From assembly GCF_900105535.1 (NCBI RefSeq), contig NZ_LT629779.1, positions 372,001 to 436,000 of the forward strand: 64,000 bases of DNA, in the 5' to 3' direction. Origin of the DNA: Pseudarthrobacter equi (lineage in GTDB: Bacteria > Actinomycetota > Actinomycetes > Actinomycetales > Micrococcaceae). Below the pieces are notes generated by a model. It did not search any database. It was given only the letters and a program-made list of their open reading frames with translations, and was not told the DNA's origin. Of this stretch, positions 17,161-24,983 are shown piece by piece; the stretch's first letter is position 1, and each line of letters begins with the position of its first letter. A program made the translations under genes and the position numbers.

Positions 17161-19668
17161 ATGGGTCGGATTGACCGGATCGCAGAACCGTGGGGTACCA
17201 GGACTCCGTATCGCGGCGGCGGAACGTGGCCGGTGCGCGTGGACACCCACCTGGCCGAAGGAGTTGACGCGGAATCCGTGGACCGGTGGGTCCAGACCGC
17301 CTCCATCCTCCATTCAAACGGCGACGCGATGGACATCGCCGTCAAAGACAACCGGATTGTGGGCGTGCGCGGCCGTGCCTCAGACCGCGTGAACCACGGC
17401 CGGCTCGGTCCCAAGGACCTGTACGGCTGGCAGGCGAACGCGTCCCCGGACAGGCTGACCCGGCCGCTGATCCGGGAAGGCGGCAAACTCGTGGAGACCG
17501 ACTGGGAAACGGCCATGGACCGTGTGGTGTCCCGGTCCAAAGCCCTGCTGGCGGAGCAGGGCCCCAGCGCCTTGGGGTTCTACACCACAGGCCAGCTGTT
17601 CGCCGAGGAGTACTACACCCTGGGGACCATTGCGCACGGCGGGATCGGGACCAACCACGTGGACGGCAACACCCGGCTCTGCACCGCCACCGCGGCGGAA
17701 GCACTGAAGGAATCATTCGGCTGCGACGGCCAGCCGGGCTCATACACGGACGTGGACCACGCGGATGTCATCGCCCTCTACGGCCACAACGTGGCTGAAA
17801 CGCAGACCGTCCTGTGGACCCGGATGCTGGACCGGCTGGCCGGGCCCAACCCGCCCAAAATCATCTGCGTGGATCCGCGCCTCACCGAGGTTGCCCGGGC
17901 CGCAACGGTGCACCTGGCGCCCCGGCCCGGCACCAACGTGGCCCTCATGAACGCCATCCTCCACCACATCATCGCCAACGGCTGGGTGGACGGGGACTAC
18001 ATCCAGGCGCACACGGTGGGCTACCAGGACCTGGAGAAGGAGGTGGCGAAGTACGCACCCGCGCTGGCTGCCGAAATCACAGGTGTTCCGGCCGCAAAGA
18101 TCGAGGAAGCGGCGCGGATCCTTGGCCACGCGGAACGGCTCCTGTCCACAGTGCTGCAGGGCTTCTACCAGTCCAACCAGGGCACCGCCGCCGCCGTCCA
18201 GGTGAACAACATCAACATCATCCGCGGCATGCTGGGCAAGCCGGGGTGCGGGATCCTGCAGATGAACGGCCAGCCGACGGCCGAGAACACGCGCGAATGC
18301 GGGGCGGACGGGGACCTCGCAGCGTTCAGGAACTGGTCCAACGATGCCCACATCAAGGACCTGGCGCGCGTGTGGAACGTGGACCCCATGTCCATCCCGC
18401 ACTACTCTCCGCCCACCCACCTGATGCAGATGATGCGCTACGCGGAAGACGGCTCCATCCGGCTCCTGTGGGTCAGCGGAACCAACCCTGCCGTTTCCCT
18501 CCCGGAGCTGCGGCGGATCCGCTCCATCCTGGAGCAGGACCGGCTCTTCCTGGTGGTGCAGGACATCTTCCTGACCGAGACCGCCCAGCTGGCCGACGTC
18601 GTGCTCCCCGCCGCCACGTGGGGTGAAAAGACAGGGACGTTCACCAATGTGGACCGCACCGTGCACCTGTCCGAGAAGGCGGTGGACCCGCCCGGGGAGG
18701 CCCGCCCGGACCTGGACATCTTCATCGACTACGCCCACCGGATGGGGCTGAAGGACAAGGACGGCGAGCCACTGATCAAGTGGGACAGTCCCGAGTCGGC
18801 GTTCGAGGCCTGGAAGGAGTGCACCCGCGGGCGTCCGTGCGACTACACCGGCATCACCTACGGCAAGCTGCTCGGCGGCTCAGGCATCCAGTGGCCGTGC
18901 AACGAGGAGAACCCGGACGGCACCGAACGCATTTACGCTGACGGGAAGTTCTGGGCACACCCGGACTACTGCGAGACCTACGGCCGCGACCTCATCACCG
19001 GCGCCCCCGTGGACCCCACCGAGTACAAGGCACTGAACCCGGAGGGCCGCGCCCTCATCAAAGCCGCCGAATACGTGCCGCCGCACGAGCTCCCCAGCAA
19101 GGAGTTCCCGCTGCAGCTGATCACCGGCCGCACCCTGTTCCATTTCCACACCCGGACCAAGACGGCGCGGGCGCCGGAACTCCAGGCAGCGGCACCGGAC
19201 GTCTGGGTTGAGTTGTCCGCGCACGACGCCGGCACGTACGGCTTTGCCGAGGGGGACCTTGCAGAGGTGGCCACTCCGCGCGGGTCCGTGCAGGCGAAGG
19301 TGCGGATCGGCGGCATCCGGGGCGGCGTGGTGTTCCTGCCGTTCCACTACGGCTACTGGGATACGCCGGGCGGGCACGAACCTGACGGCGCAGGACGCGC
19401 CGCCAACGAGCTGACCATCACGGACTGGGACGCCGCCTCCAAGCAGCCCATCTTCAAGACCGCGGCTGCCCGGATTTCCAAAGTGCGGTCCGGCGACGGG
19501 CCCGCCCCTGCCCCCACCAACACAGCCTCCGCCCCCGCCGGCGACTTCCCGGCAGAGGCCCGGACCAGGGGCATCCCGTCCGCGCTGGCCGGCGAGGAAA
19601 TCTCCGGGGACAGCACCGGTCCCGCGGACGGCAACGGCGGCACCGACGAAGGGGAGGCATCGCTGTGA
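17161..19668 (+). CDS. molybdopterin oxidoreductase lacking Fe-S cysteines
   Basis: This 835-residue protein belongs to the Mo-bis-pterin oxidoreductase family (nitrate reductase/formate dehydrogenase type). The molybdopterin domain is clear (GTNHVDGNTRLCTATAAEAL, GHNVAETQTVLWTRML, ICVDPRLTEVARAA, LPAATWGEKTGTFTNVDRTV) and the dinucleotide-binding C-terminal domain ends near FHYGYWD. RLCTATA aligns with the Mo-ligand Cys of NapA/NasA. The N-terminal four-cysteine Fe-S motif is absent: the region reads WVQTASILHSNGDAMDI and GRLGPKDLYGW, where relatives have CxxC...C and GRLCPKG. A Pro/Ala-rich tail of about 60 residues follows. Substrate is unknown. Its stop overlaps the next gene. Confidence 0.88.
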   Translation: MGRIDRIAEPWGTRTPYRGGGTWPVRVDTHLAEGVDAESVDRWVQTASILHSNGDAMDIAVKDNRIVGVRGRASDRVNHGRLGPKDLYGWQANASPDRLTRPLIREGGKLVETDWETAMDRVVSRSKALLAEQGPSALGFYTTGQLFAEEYYTLGTIAHGGIGTNHVDGNTRLCTATAAEALKESFGCDGQPGSYTDVDHADVIALYGHNVAETQTVLWTRMLDRLAGPNPPKIICVDPRLTEVARAATVHLAPRPGTNVALMNAILHHIIANGWVDGDYIQAHTVGYQDLEKEVAKYAPALAAEITGVPAAKIEEAARILGHAERLLSTVLQGFYQSNQGTAAAVQVNNINIIRGMLGKPGCGILQMNGQPTAENTRECGADGDLAAFRNWSNDAHIKDLARVWNVDPMSIPHYSPPTHLMQMMRYAEDGSIRLLWVSGTNPAVSLPELRRIRSILEQDRLFLVVQDIFLTETAQLADVVLPAATWGEKTGTFTNVDRTVHLSEKAVDPPGEARPDLDIFIDYAHRMGLKDKDGEPLIKWDSPESAFEAWKECTRGRPCDYTGITYGKLLGGSGIQWPCNEENPDGTERIYADGKFWAHPDYCETYGRDLITGAPVDPTEYKALNPEGRALIKAAEYVPPHELPSKEFPLQLITGRTLFHFHTRTKTARAPELQAAAPDVWVELSAHDAGTYGFAEGDLAEVATPRGSVQAKVRIGGIRGGVVFLPFHYGYWDTPGGHEPDGAGRAANELTITDWDAASKQPIFKTAAARISKVRSGDGPAPAPTNTASAPAGDFPAEARTRGIPSALAGEEISGDSTGPADGNGGTDEGEASL

Positions 19669-20147
19669 AAATCGGACTGGTACTGGAACAGCTCCACCGG
19701 GACGAGAACGACCTCGCCCAACACCTTCTCCGCGTCTCGGAGCGGCACAAAGTGGACCACGAGATCTACCACCTGGCCCGCGACCTGGCGAAATGGTCCC
19801 AGCAGCACGTCCGTGAGATTGCCGCCATCGCCGGCCGCTACGGCCGGGAACTGGATCCCGAACCGAAGGCTGAGAACACGCTCCTCGAGAAGATCCGCGA
19901 GAAGGGCAGCGAGCTGGTGGGCCGTGACGCCGAGGCAGGGCTGCTGCTCCTGCGCGACCTCCGGGAGGCCTACATCAAGGCCTGCGGCGTCTCCGCGGAC
20001 TGGGAACTCGTGGCGCAGGCAGCCCAGGGCATCAAACACAAGGACCTGCTGGAGGTGGCGGAGCGTTGCCACGCGCAGAACATCCGGCAGATGAAATGGG
20101 CCAACGGAAAGCTTAAAGAATCCGCCACCCAGATCCTTGTCAGCTAG
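19665..20147 (+). CDS. small helical protein, possible ferritin/hemerythrin-like partner
   Basis: This 160-residue protein starts at GTG 19665 and overlaps the molybdopterin enzyme by four bases, so it is translationally coupled. It is predicted all-helical and carries spaced His, Glu and Asp residues (QLHRDENDLAQHLLRV, KVDHEIYHLARDL, SQQHVREIAAIAGR) like a four-helix diiron or hemerythrin-type bundle, but I cannot fit a complete known metal-site pattern. The coupling suggests a chaperone, electron-transfer or metal-binding subunit for the upstream enzyme. Function is inferred only from position. Confidence 0.7.
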   Translation: MKIGLVLEQLHRDENDLAQHLLRVSERHKVDHEIYHLARDLAKWSQQHVREIAAIAGRYGRELDPEPKAENTLLEKIREKGSELVGRDAEAGLLLLRDLREAYIKACGVSADWELVAQAAQGIKHKDLLEVAERCHAQNIRQMKWANGKLKESATQILVS

Positions 20148-20174
20148 GCGTCCGGCGAGGGTATGTTGGGGTCC

Positions 20175-20555
20175 ATGCGAATCAAAATGTGCAGCATCCA
20201 CGTCAAGGACCCTGCCGCCGCCCACGCCTTTTACACCGGCACCCTGGGCTTCGACACCCTCATGGCCATGCCGGAGTACAACCTGTACATCATCAAGGAC
20301 CCGGGTGCCTCGGACAACTCAGCGGGACTCCTCCTGGAGCCCAGCGACAACCCCCTCGGGGCCGACTACATGAACGCGGTCCACGAGGCAGGGCTGCCGG
20401 CCATCGTGTTTGGCGTGCCGGATGTCCAGGCCGAATACGACCGCCTGATGGCCGCGGGCGTTACCTTCAAGAGCCCGCCGGCCGAGGACCCGTCCGGCAT
20501 CAGTGCCGTGTTCGACGACGGCTGCGGCAACTACATCCAGCTGCATCAGGACTGA
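20175..20555 (+). CDS. VOC family glyoxalase-like protein
   Basis: This 126-residue protein has one vicinal-oxygen-chelate unit: MRIKMCSIHVKDPAAAHAFY, the middle LYIIKDPGAS strand, GLPAIVFGVPDVQAEYDRLM and FDDGCGNYIQLHQD. The first His (SIHVKD) and the final Gln/His-containing strand fit the usual metal-ligand positions. Enzymes of this fold include glyoxalases, dioxygenases and resistance proteins, and the sequence does not decide. An in-frame ATG at 20163 is an alternative start. It ends just before a dispersed palindromic repeat. Confidence 0.85.
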   Translation: MRIKMCSIHVKDPAAAHAFYTGTLGFDTLMAMPEYNLYIIKDPGASDNSAGLLLEPSDNPLGADYMNAVHEAGLPAIVFGVPDVQAEYDRLMAAGVTFKSPPAEDPSGISAVFDDGCGNYIQLHQD

Positions 20556-20590
20556 TCCGGCCCCTGGATAGGGGAGCACACCGGAAACAA

Positions 20591-20647
20591 CAGAAGCCTG
20601 TCCGCAGATCCGGGCCTTCAGGGTTCAGATCTGCGGACAAGCTTCTG
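20591..20647. repeat. dispersed palindromic repeat, copy B
   Basis: Arms CAGAAGCCTGTCCGCAGATC (from 20591) and its near-perfect reverse complement (ending at 20647, one mismatch in twenty) flank a loop with GGGCCTTCAGGGTTC. It lies between two convergent genes, like the other three copies, and shares the AAGCNTGTYCGC arm and the CCTTCAGGGTTC loop with the copy at 51053. Confidence 0.8.
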
Positions 20648-20667
20648 ATTTATGTGGAGCGGTGGCG

Positions 20668-21066
20668 TCAGTTGGCGCGGGCCCGCTTGGCTTCCTTCTT
20701 GGCGGCCTCGTCCTTCACCCGCTGCGCCTCGGCGCGGACTGCTGCGTGGGTGGAGCGTTCGGTGACCAGCCACTGCGGCGGAGCCTGCAGCAGCGCGGTG
20801 ATCTCCGCCGTCGTCAGCGCGTCCTCGACGCCGCCGCGCGCCAGGCCGCTGATGGAGACGTTCAGCTTCTGTGCCACCACAGGGCGGGGGTGCGGACCGT
20901 TGCGGCGCAGCTCGGCGAGCCACTCCGGCGGGTTCGCCTGGAGTTCGGCGAATTCCTCGCGGGTGATGGTCGAATCCTGGAACTCCTGCGGTGTTGCGGG
21001 CAGGTGGATGCCAAGTTTCTTGGCAACGGTGGCCGGCTTCATGGACTGGGAGTTTGCAGAGGTCAT
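20668..21066 (-). CDS. DUF5997 family protein
   Basis: This 132-residue protein matches the actinobacterial DUF5997 family: MKPATVAKKLGIHLPATP, REEFAELQANPPEWLAELRR, NGPHPRPVVAQKLNVSISGL and ITALLQAPPQWLVTERS, with a Lys/Ala-rich tail. The XXKLNVSISGLARGG part resembles a degenerate DNA-binding helix. It is divergent from a LysR-type effector-domain protein that lacks a DNA-binding domain. I recall these two families as frequent neighbours, which suggests they may work together, but no function is established. Confidence 0.85.
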   Translation of the reverse strand: MTSANSQSMKPATVAKKLGIHLPATPQEFQDSTITREEFAELQANPPEWLAELRRNGPHPRPVVAQKLNVSISGLARGGVEDALTTAEITALLQAPPQWLVTERSTHAAVRAEAQRVKDEAAKKEAKRARAN

Positions 21067-21103
21067 GCTTCAAGGGTATCCGGGCGGCGGGTACTGTGAA
21101 GAC

Positions 21104-21859
21104 GTGCCCTCCACAACCTCCTCCCCAGACGACGCCGTTTCCACCGGCGACATTCCCGCCGAAGCGCCGCGCGAGCTGCGCATCGCGTATGTTCCGGGCG
21201 TGACGCCGGGCAAATGGATCCGCCGCTGGGAAGAGCGCATGCCGCACATTCCCCTTCACGCTGAGATGCACGACGGCGGCGGCCCGGCTGAGGCGGTCCG
21301 CGGCGGTTCCGCGGACATGGCCTTCGTCCGGCTCCCGATCGGGCGCGAAGGCCTCAGCGTGATTCCCCTGTACGAGGAGCAGGCCGTGGTGGTCGCTCCC
21401 AAGGGCCACGAAATTTCGGTGTTCGAGGACGTGGCGCTGGCGGACCTGGACCAGGAGTCCTTCCTGGACGTGGCGGCCTTGGGTGGCCCCGAGCCGGCCC
21501 TGCAGGTGGTGGCCTCCGGCGCCGGACTGGTGATCCTGCCCATGTCCGTGGCCCGCCATTTCAACGTCAAAGACACTGTGGCCCGCCGCGCCACCGACGC
21601 GCCCGGCACCGAGATCGCCCTGGTGTGGGTCACGGACAGTACCGACGAGGTCCTGGAAGAGTTCATCGGCATCGTCCGCGGCCGGACGGCACAGAGTTCA
21701 CGGCAGCCCTCCGCGCAGCCGGTCACGGAAAAGAAGGCCCCGAAACCGGACCGCCGTGGTTCGGGTGCCAAGAAGGCAGCGCCCAAGGTGGCGCAGAGAT
21801 ATGCCCCCAACCCGGACAAGGGCAGGGGCAAGGGCTCCCGCAAGAAGGGCAAGCGCTAG
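21104..21859 (+). CDS. LysR substrate-binding domain protein without HTH
   Basis: This 251-residue protein consists of a LysR-type effector domain (LRIAYVPGVTPGKWIRRWEE at the start, DMAFVRLPIGREGLSVIPLY, and GAGLVILPMSVARHF) with no helix-turn-helix before it. The C-terminus is a basic Lys/Arg-rich tail (SGAKKAAPKVAQRYAP and onward) that could bind nucleic acid. I chose GTG 21104 because the frame upstream runs back into the divergent DUF5997 gene; ATG 21065 is an alternative. It may sense a small molecule and act through the DUF5997 partner. That is inference. Confidence 0.82.
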   Translation: MPSTTSSPDDAVSTGDIPAEAPRELRIAYVPGVTPGKWIRRWEERMPHIPLHAEMHDGGGPAEAVRGGSADMAFVRLPIGREGLSVIPLYEEQAVVVAPKGHEISVFEDVALADLDQESFLDVAALGGPEPALQVVASGAGLVILPMSVARHFNVKDTVARRATDAPGTEIALVWVTDSTDEVLEEFIGIVRGRTAQSSRQPSAQPVTEKKAPKPDRRGSGAKKAAPKVAQRYAPNPDKGRGKGSRKKGKR

Positions 21860-21884
21860 GCGAACTCCCCGTTACGGCCTCTGG

Positions 21885-21995
21885 TCAGTACCGGGTCCTC
21901 GGCGGGACCTGGCCGGCGCCCGTTTGCCGGGCTTTCCTGGCCCGCAGGATGCGGCCGATGATGGCGGGCAAAAAGGCGAAGAGCAACTTCTTCAT
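21885..21995 (-). CDS. small 36-residue basic membrane-anchored peptide
   Basis: A short frame of 36 codons starts at ATG 21995 with AAAGGA seven bases upstream and ends at TGA 21885. It reads MKKLLFAFLPAIIGRILRAR, then a basic Gln/Gly/Pro/Arg tail: a hydrophobic N-terminal helix followed by positive charge. It lies downstream of the DUF3618 gene, in the same direction, after an imperfect hairpin. A good ribosome binding site and membrane-helix character support it, and the stress/envelope neighbours fit. No family is recognised. Confidence 0.55.
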   Translation of the reverse strand: MKKLLFAFLPAIIGRILRARKARQTGAGQVPPRTRY

Positions 21996-22026
21996 GGCAG
22001 TTCCTTTGCTGTAGCGGACGGAGACA

Positions 22027-22063
22027 CCAGGGCCGCCCTTCCAAAAAGGAAAGACGGCCCCGG
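22027..22063 (-). terminator. imperfect hairpin after DUF3618 gene
   Basis: CCAGGGCCGCCCTTCC and AGGAAAGACGGCCCCGG pair with a few mismatches around an AAAA loop, 24 bases after the DUF3618 stop. It may be a partial terminator or processing site before the 36-residue gene. Confidence 0.5.
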
Positions 22064-22087
22064 TGCTGTTACTGGTTTTGCGCCTGC

Positions 22088-22762
22088 CTAGGTGTTTTGG
22101 ATGGTGTCTTTGGCGGTGGTGGCGCGGTCTTTGACGTCGGTGGCGGCGTCTTGGCTGTCGGTTTTGACGTGTTCGATGCCGTCGGTGGCGGTGGTTTTGA
22201 CGTTGTCCATGGCCTGTTGGGCTGGTTCTTTGAGGTCCTGGACCATGCCTTTGGCGGCGTCGGTGAGTTCGGTGGTGAGGGGTTCGGCGGCGGTTTTGAG
22301 CTGGTCTGCTGCCTGGCGTTCCTTCTCACTTGCGGGGATCAGCGAGGAGATCAGCATGCCTGCGCCGAAGGCGATGAGGCCGGCGGCGAGGGGGTTGCCC
22401 TGGGTTTTGGCTTTGACCCGGTCCGGTGTGGCGGCGACGGTGTGGCCGGCGTCGGAGAGGGTGGAGGCGACGTTGTCTTTGGCGTCGTGGAGGGTGTCGC
22501 CGGTGCTGTGCAGGGCGTTGGTGGTGTGCCCGGCCCCGGAGTGGGTGGTGTCCTGGACTGTGTTCTGCACCCTGGTGCCCGTGTGGTCTGCTGCTCCCAT
22601 GATTTTCTCCTTGACGCCGGTGGCGGCGTCTTTGAGTTTGTCGGTTTGGCGGTGGACGATGTTGGACGGAGTGACCTTGTCCGCGACGGCGTCGACGTTG
22701 GTGCCGAGGCGTGCGCGGGTGGCTTCGATATCTGCTCGGATTGCGTCCGGGTTTTCGCTCAT
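22088..22762 (-). CDS. DUF3618 domain envelope stress protein
   Basis: This 224-residue protein starts with the DUF3618 signature (MSENPDAIRADIEATRARLG, then NVDAVADKVTPSNIVHRQTD), continues through a long Ala/Thr/His/Asp-rich helical region, has one short membrane helix (LAAGLIAFGAGMLISSLIP) and ends in a helical Lys/Ala/Thr-rich tail like LEA-type proteins. DUF3618 proteins are actinobacterial and accompany Holin-X and YtxH-like proteins. The start overlaps the Holin-X gene by four bases. A role in envelope or desiccation stress is inferred. Base use is repetitive and T/G-rich in the last third of the gene. Confidence 0.85.
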   Translation of the reverse strand: MSENPDAIRADIEATRARLGTNVDAVADKVTPSNIVHRQTDKLKDAATGVKEKIMGAADHTGTRVQNTVQDTTHSGAGHTTNALHSTGDTLHDAKDNVASTLSDAGHTVAATPDRVKAKTQGNPLAAGLIAFGAGMLISSLIPASEKERQAADQLKTAAEPLTTELTDAAKGMVQDLKEPAQQAMDNVKTTATDGIEHVKTDSQDAATDVKDRATTAKDTIQNT

Positions 22763-23187
22763 CGGTTTACCTCACCTGGTTTGAGGGTCGGGGGGATTTC
22801 GGCGAGTGTTTCGCCGGTTTGGGGCAGGCCCTTGATTTCTTTGAGGTTCTTCCGGCCGATGCTGGCCAGGATGGCGGCTGCGATGGCCCAGATGAGGGCG
22901 ACGATCACGGCGGCCCAGCCCAGGGGCATGAGGGCGCCGAGGCCGAACATCAGGGCCAGGGACAGGAAGAGCAGGACGAAGTGGCCTGCGACGCCGGCGC
23001 CGGCGAGCATGCCGCCGCCTTTACCGGCCCGGGTGGCGGACTGTTTGAGTTCGGCTTTGGCGAGGTCGACTTCCTGGCGCATCAGGGTGGACAGGTCCCG
23101 GGTGACATCGCCGAGCAGTTCACCCAGCGACGCTGTCTCTGCCTTCTGGTGCGCCACGCCCGGCGACTCAGGAATCTGGCTACTCAT
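22759..23187 (-). CDS. Holin-X/phage holin superfamily III protein
   Basis: This 142-residue protein has an amphipathic N-terminal region (LLGDVTRDLSTLMRQEVDLA) and two strongly hydrophobic helices (AGHFVLLFLSLALMFGLGAL and GWAAVIVALIWAIAAAILAS), the pattern of the actinobacterial Holin-X family (PF07332). Despite the name these are chromosomal envelope proteins, not phage lysis genes here. It is the middle gene of a three-gene overlapping operon: one base overlap with the gene before and four bases with DUF3618. Confidence 0.88.
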   Translation of the reverse strand: MSSQIPESPGVAHQKAETASLGELLGDVTRDLSTLMRQEVDLAKAELKQSATRAGKGGGMLAGAGVAGHFVLLFLSLALMFGLGALMPLGWAAVIVALIWAIAAAILASIGRKNLKEIKGLPQTGETLAEIPPTLKPGEVNR

Positions 23188-24053
23188 TACGGGCGTCCTT
23201 CCGTCGACCGGAAGCCGCCCTCCGCGGTCCGGTAGGAGCCGTCCTCGTCACCGAACGGGTCATCCTCGTACCGCAGCGGCGTGTCCTCGGCGGTGCCTCC
23301 CGGCAGGGTTGAAGTGGCGGATGGGGTACCGGTAACTGTGGGTTCGGCGAACAGGTCGTCGGTCCCCGCTGCGTATACGGTCTCCTGGTGGAGCGGCTGG
23401 ACCGGTGCGGAATGCGCTGCCTGCTGCGTGGCCGCGGGGGACTGCGCCTGGCCGGCGCCCGCTGTCCCTGAGGCCTGTTCAGGAGCTCCTGCGGTGAGGC
23501 TTCGGGTCAGGCGGCCGGCCAGCAGGCCAGCACCGGCGGCGAGCAGCAGGAACGTCCCGGGCTTGTTGCGGGCGAACCGCTGCACTTCGCCGAGCAGGTC
23601 TCCCGGCTCACGGTTCTCCAGCCAGGACGCGACCGAGTCGCCGCGTTCGGCTGCCTGCCGGATCAGGTCACTCGTCATACCCTGCTGCTCAGGGGCGCTG
23701 GCCATGCTGTGCAGCTGGCCGGAGATGTTGCGGATCCCCTCAGCAGCCTTCTGCTGCTGGGCGCCTGCCTCGCTGCTGAGACCGGTTTTCGCCTGATTCA
23801 TCAGGTCCTTGGCGTTGGTCTTTGCCTCGGCTGCGACGTTGGCGGCTTCTTCCTTCGCCGTATGTGCCACATCCTTGGCTGCGGACGTTGCCTGTCCTGC
23901 CACGTCGGAGGCCTCTGCCTTTGCGGCGTCGGTCTTCGAATCACCGGCGGGACCGGACGTCGAGGGGGTAGTGAAGTCATCCTCGACGGTGGCGGCACCG
24001 TAGGGATCCGTGACGGCCGGGTTGGGAGTCTGGGGCCATTGGTTCTCTGTCAT
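23187..24053 (-). CDS. Ala-rich LEA-like membrane stress protein
   Basis: From ATG 24053 this is a 288-residue protein. It opens with a disordered Pro/Thr-rich segment, then a long helical Ala/Lys/Glu repeat region (KDVAHTAKEEAANVAAEAKT, and similar 11-residue periods) typical of LEA-like proteins, a region with a QGMTSDLIRQAAERGDSVAS motif, a hydrophobic helix (FLLLAAGAGLLAGRLT) and a disordered acidic tail. It heads the operon with Holin-X and DUF3618. TTG 24071 is an alternative start. The upstream region holds TGCTTACTA repeats. Confidence 0.75.
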   Translation of the reverse strand: MTENQWPQTPNPAVTDPYGAATVEDDFTTPSTSGPAGDSKTDAAKAEASDVAGQATSAAKDVAHTAKEEAANVAAEAKTNAKDLMNQAKTGLSSEAGAQQQKAAEGIRNISGQLHSMASAPEQQGMTSDLIRQAAERGDSVASWLENREPGDLLGEVQRFARNKPGTFLLLAAGAGLLAGRLTRSLTAGAPEQASGTAGAGQAQSPAATQQAAHSAPVQPLHQETVYAAGTDDLFAEPTVTGTPSATSTLPGGTAEDTPLRYEDDPFGDEDGSYRTAEGGFRSTEGRP

Positions 24054-24107
24054 CGGGCTCTCTTTCCTCAAGTCAGCTGGCGATTAAGAACCAGCAAAGC
24101 TGGCTGT

Positions 24108-24127
24108 TTAGTAAGCAGGGTTACTAA
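24108..24127. promoter_or_regulatory. TTAGTAA inverted repeat upstream of stress operon
   Basis: TTAGTAA (24108-24114) and TTACTAA (24121-24127) form a perfect inverted repeat with a six-base spacer, and a further TAGTAAGCA follows at 24133. Read on the minus strand, TGCTTACTA occurs twice before the operon that starts at 24053. It resembles the TGCTTACTAA part of the site at 12923. Confidence 0.45.
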
Positions 24128-24268
24128 TTAGATAGTAAGCACACTTGCCTTTTAGTCCGCAAGGGGCCGGCGGGGACTTTCTGAAAAAGGGCCGCCGAGC
24201 ACGCTAAAAGGGACGTCCGCCCGGCCTTTTGGGGGGAGGGGGAGTGACTTCACTTGCGACGATGATGC

Positions 24269-24280
24269 TAAGCATGCTTA
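24269..24280. promoter_or_regulatory. TAAGCATGCTTA palindrome before marR
   Basis: A perfect 12-base palindrome lies 63 bases before the marR start, and its 14-base form AATAAGCATGCTTA is shared (on the opposite strand) with the site at 12921-12934. MarR proteins usually bind such palindromes at their own promoter, so autoregulation is plausible. Confidence 0.5.
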
Positions 24281-24343
24281 TTGTAGGTAGGTAGCGATGA
24301 AGGGCGATCCCCGCTTTGCCACCTACAGGAAGGCCACGGCCCG

Positions 24344-24940
24344 ATGACCAGCAATCTTGATCCGGATGCCCGGAACAGCTATCGACTGATCACCCTGGCG
24401 GCGCGTCTGGTCCAACGGCGGCAGGATGAAGCACTGGCTCCGCTGGGGCTGACACGAGCCGCAGTTATCGCCTTGGAAGGACTGTCCGGCGGACCCTTGA
24501 ACCAGGAGCGGCTCGCCGATGCCATCCGCGTGCAAAGCCAGACCCTGGGCAGGGTCCTCACCCGGCTGGAAGCCGCGGGACAGATCACCAGGACGCGGCA
24601 CCCCTCAGACCGCCGCCAGTTGAAGGTCGAATTGACCGAACGCGGAATCGCGGCGCTGGAAGCAGCGCGGCAGGCGGAAGTTGACGCCTACCCCGATGAC
24701 CCGGATATCGGCTGGACTGTGCTCCGCGAAGAACTGGCCAAGTTCATCCGGGCCGCACCGGCGAGCAGGAACTCGGACGTGGTTCCCTTTGCCCCGCCGC
24801 AGCACAGGGCCGGCCACGAGCGGACCCCGCACGGGACCCAGTCTTCTGAGCGGTCCTCACGGGACCGGACGGTCCACGACCGGAAGGGTCACGGACCTCC
24901 CGCCGCGGGCGGACTGCACGGGCTCGATCAGTCGCAATAA
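24344..24940 (+). CDS. MarR family transcriptional regulator
   Basis: This 198-residue regulator has the MarR winged helix: LVQRRQDEALAPLGLTRAAV, GPLNQERLADAIRVQSQTLG, RVLTRLEAAGQITRTRHPSD and RRQLKVELTERGIAALEA (recognition helix and wing). After about residue 130 comes a long hydrophilic tail rich in Arg, His, Gly and Ser that is unusual for MarR and may be disordered. The gene is divergent from the stress/membrane operon ending at 24053, and palindromes lie between them, so it may control both. Confidence 0.9.
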   Translation: MTSNLDPDARNSYRLITLAARLVQRRQDEALAPLGLTRAAVIALEGLSGGPLNQERLADAIRVQSQTLGRVLTRLEAAGQITRTRHPSDRRQLKVELTERGIAALEAARQAEVDAYPDDPDIGWTVLREELAKFIRAAPASRNSDVVPFAPPQHRAGHERTPHGTQSSERSSRDRTVHDRKGHGPPAAGGLHGLDQSQ

Positions 24941-24983
24941 CAAGGGCCCGGACACCGGCGCAGGCTGGCGCCTCCGGGTATCG

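Noticed and set aside
22759-23187. Prophage remnant because of the holin-like protein
   Set aside because: Holin-X family proteins are chromosomal in Actinobacteria, and no other phage gene, integrase or att-like repeat is nearby.
22097-23335. 412-codon Gly/Val-rich plus-strand frame opposite DUF3618 and Holin-X
   Set aside because: Its composition reflects the repetitive Ala/Thr codons of the real minus-strand genes, which have family matches and overlapping start/stop structure.
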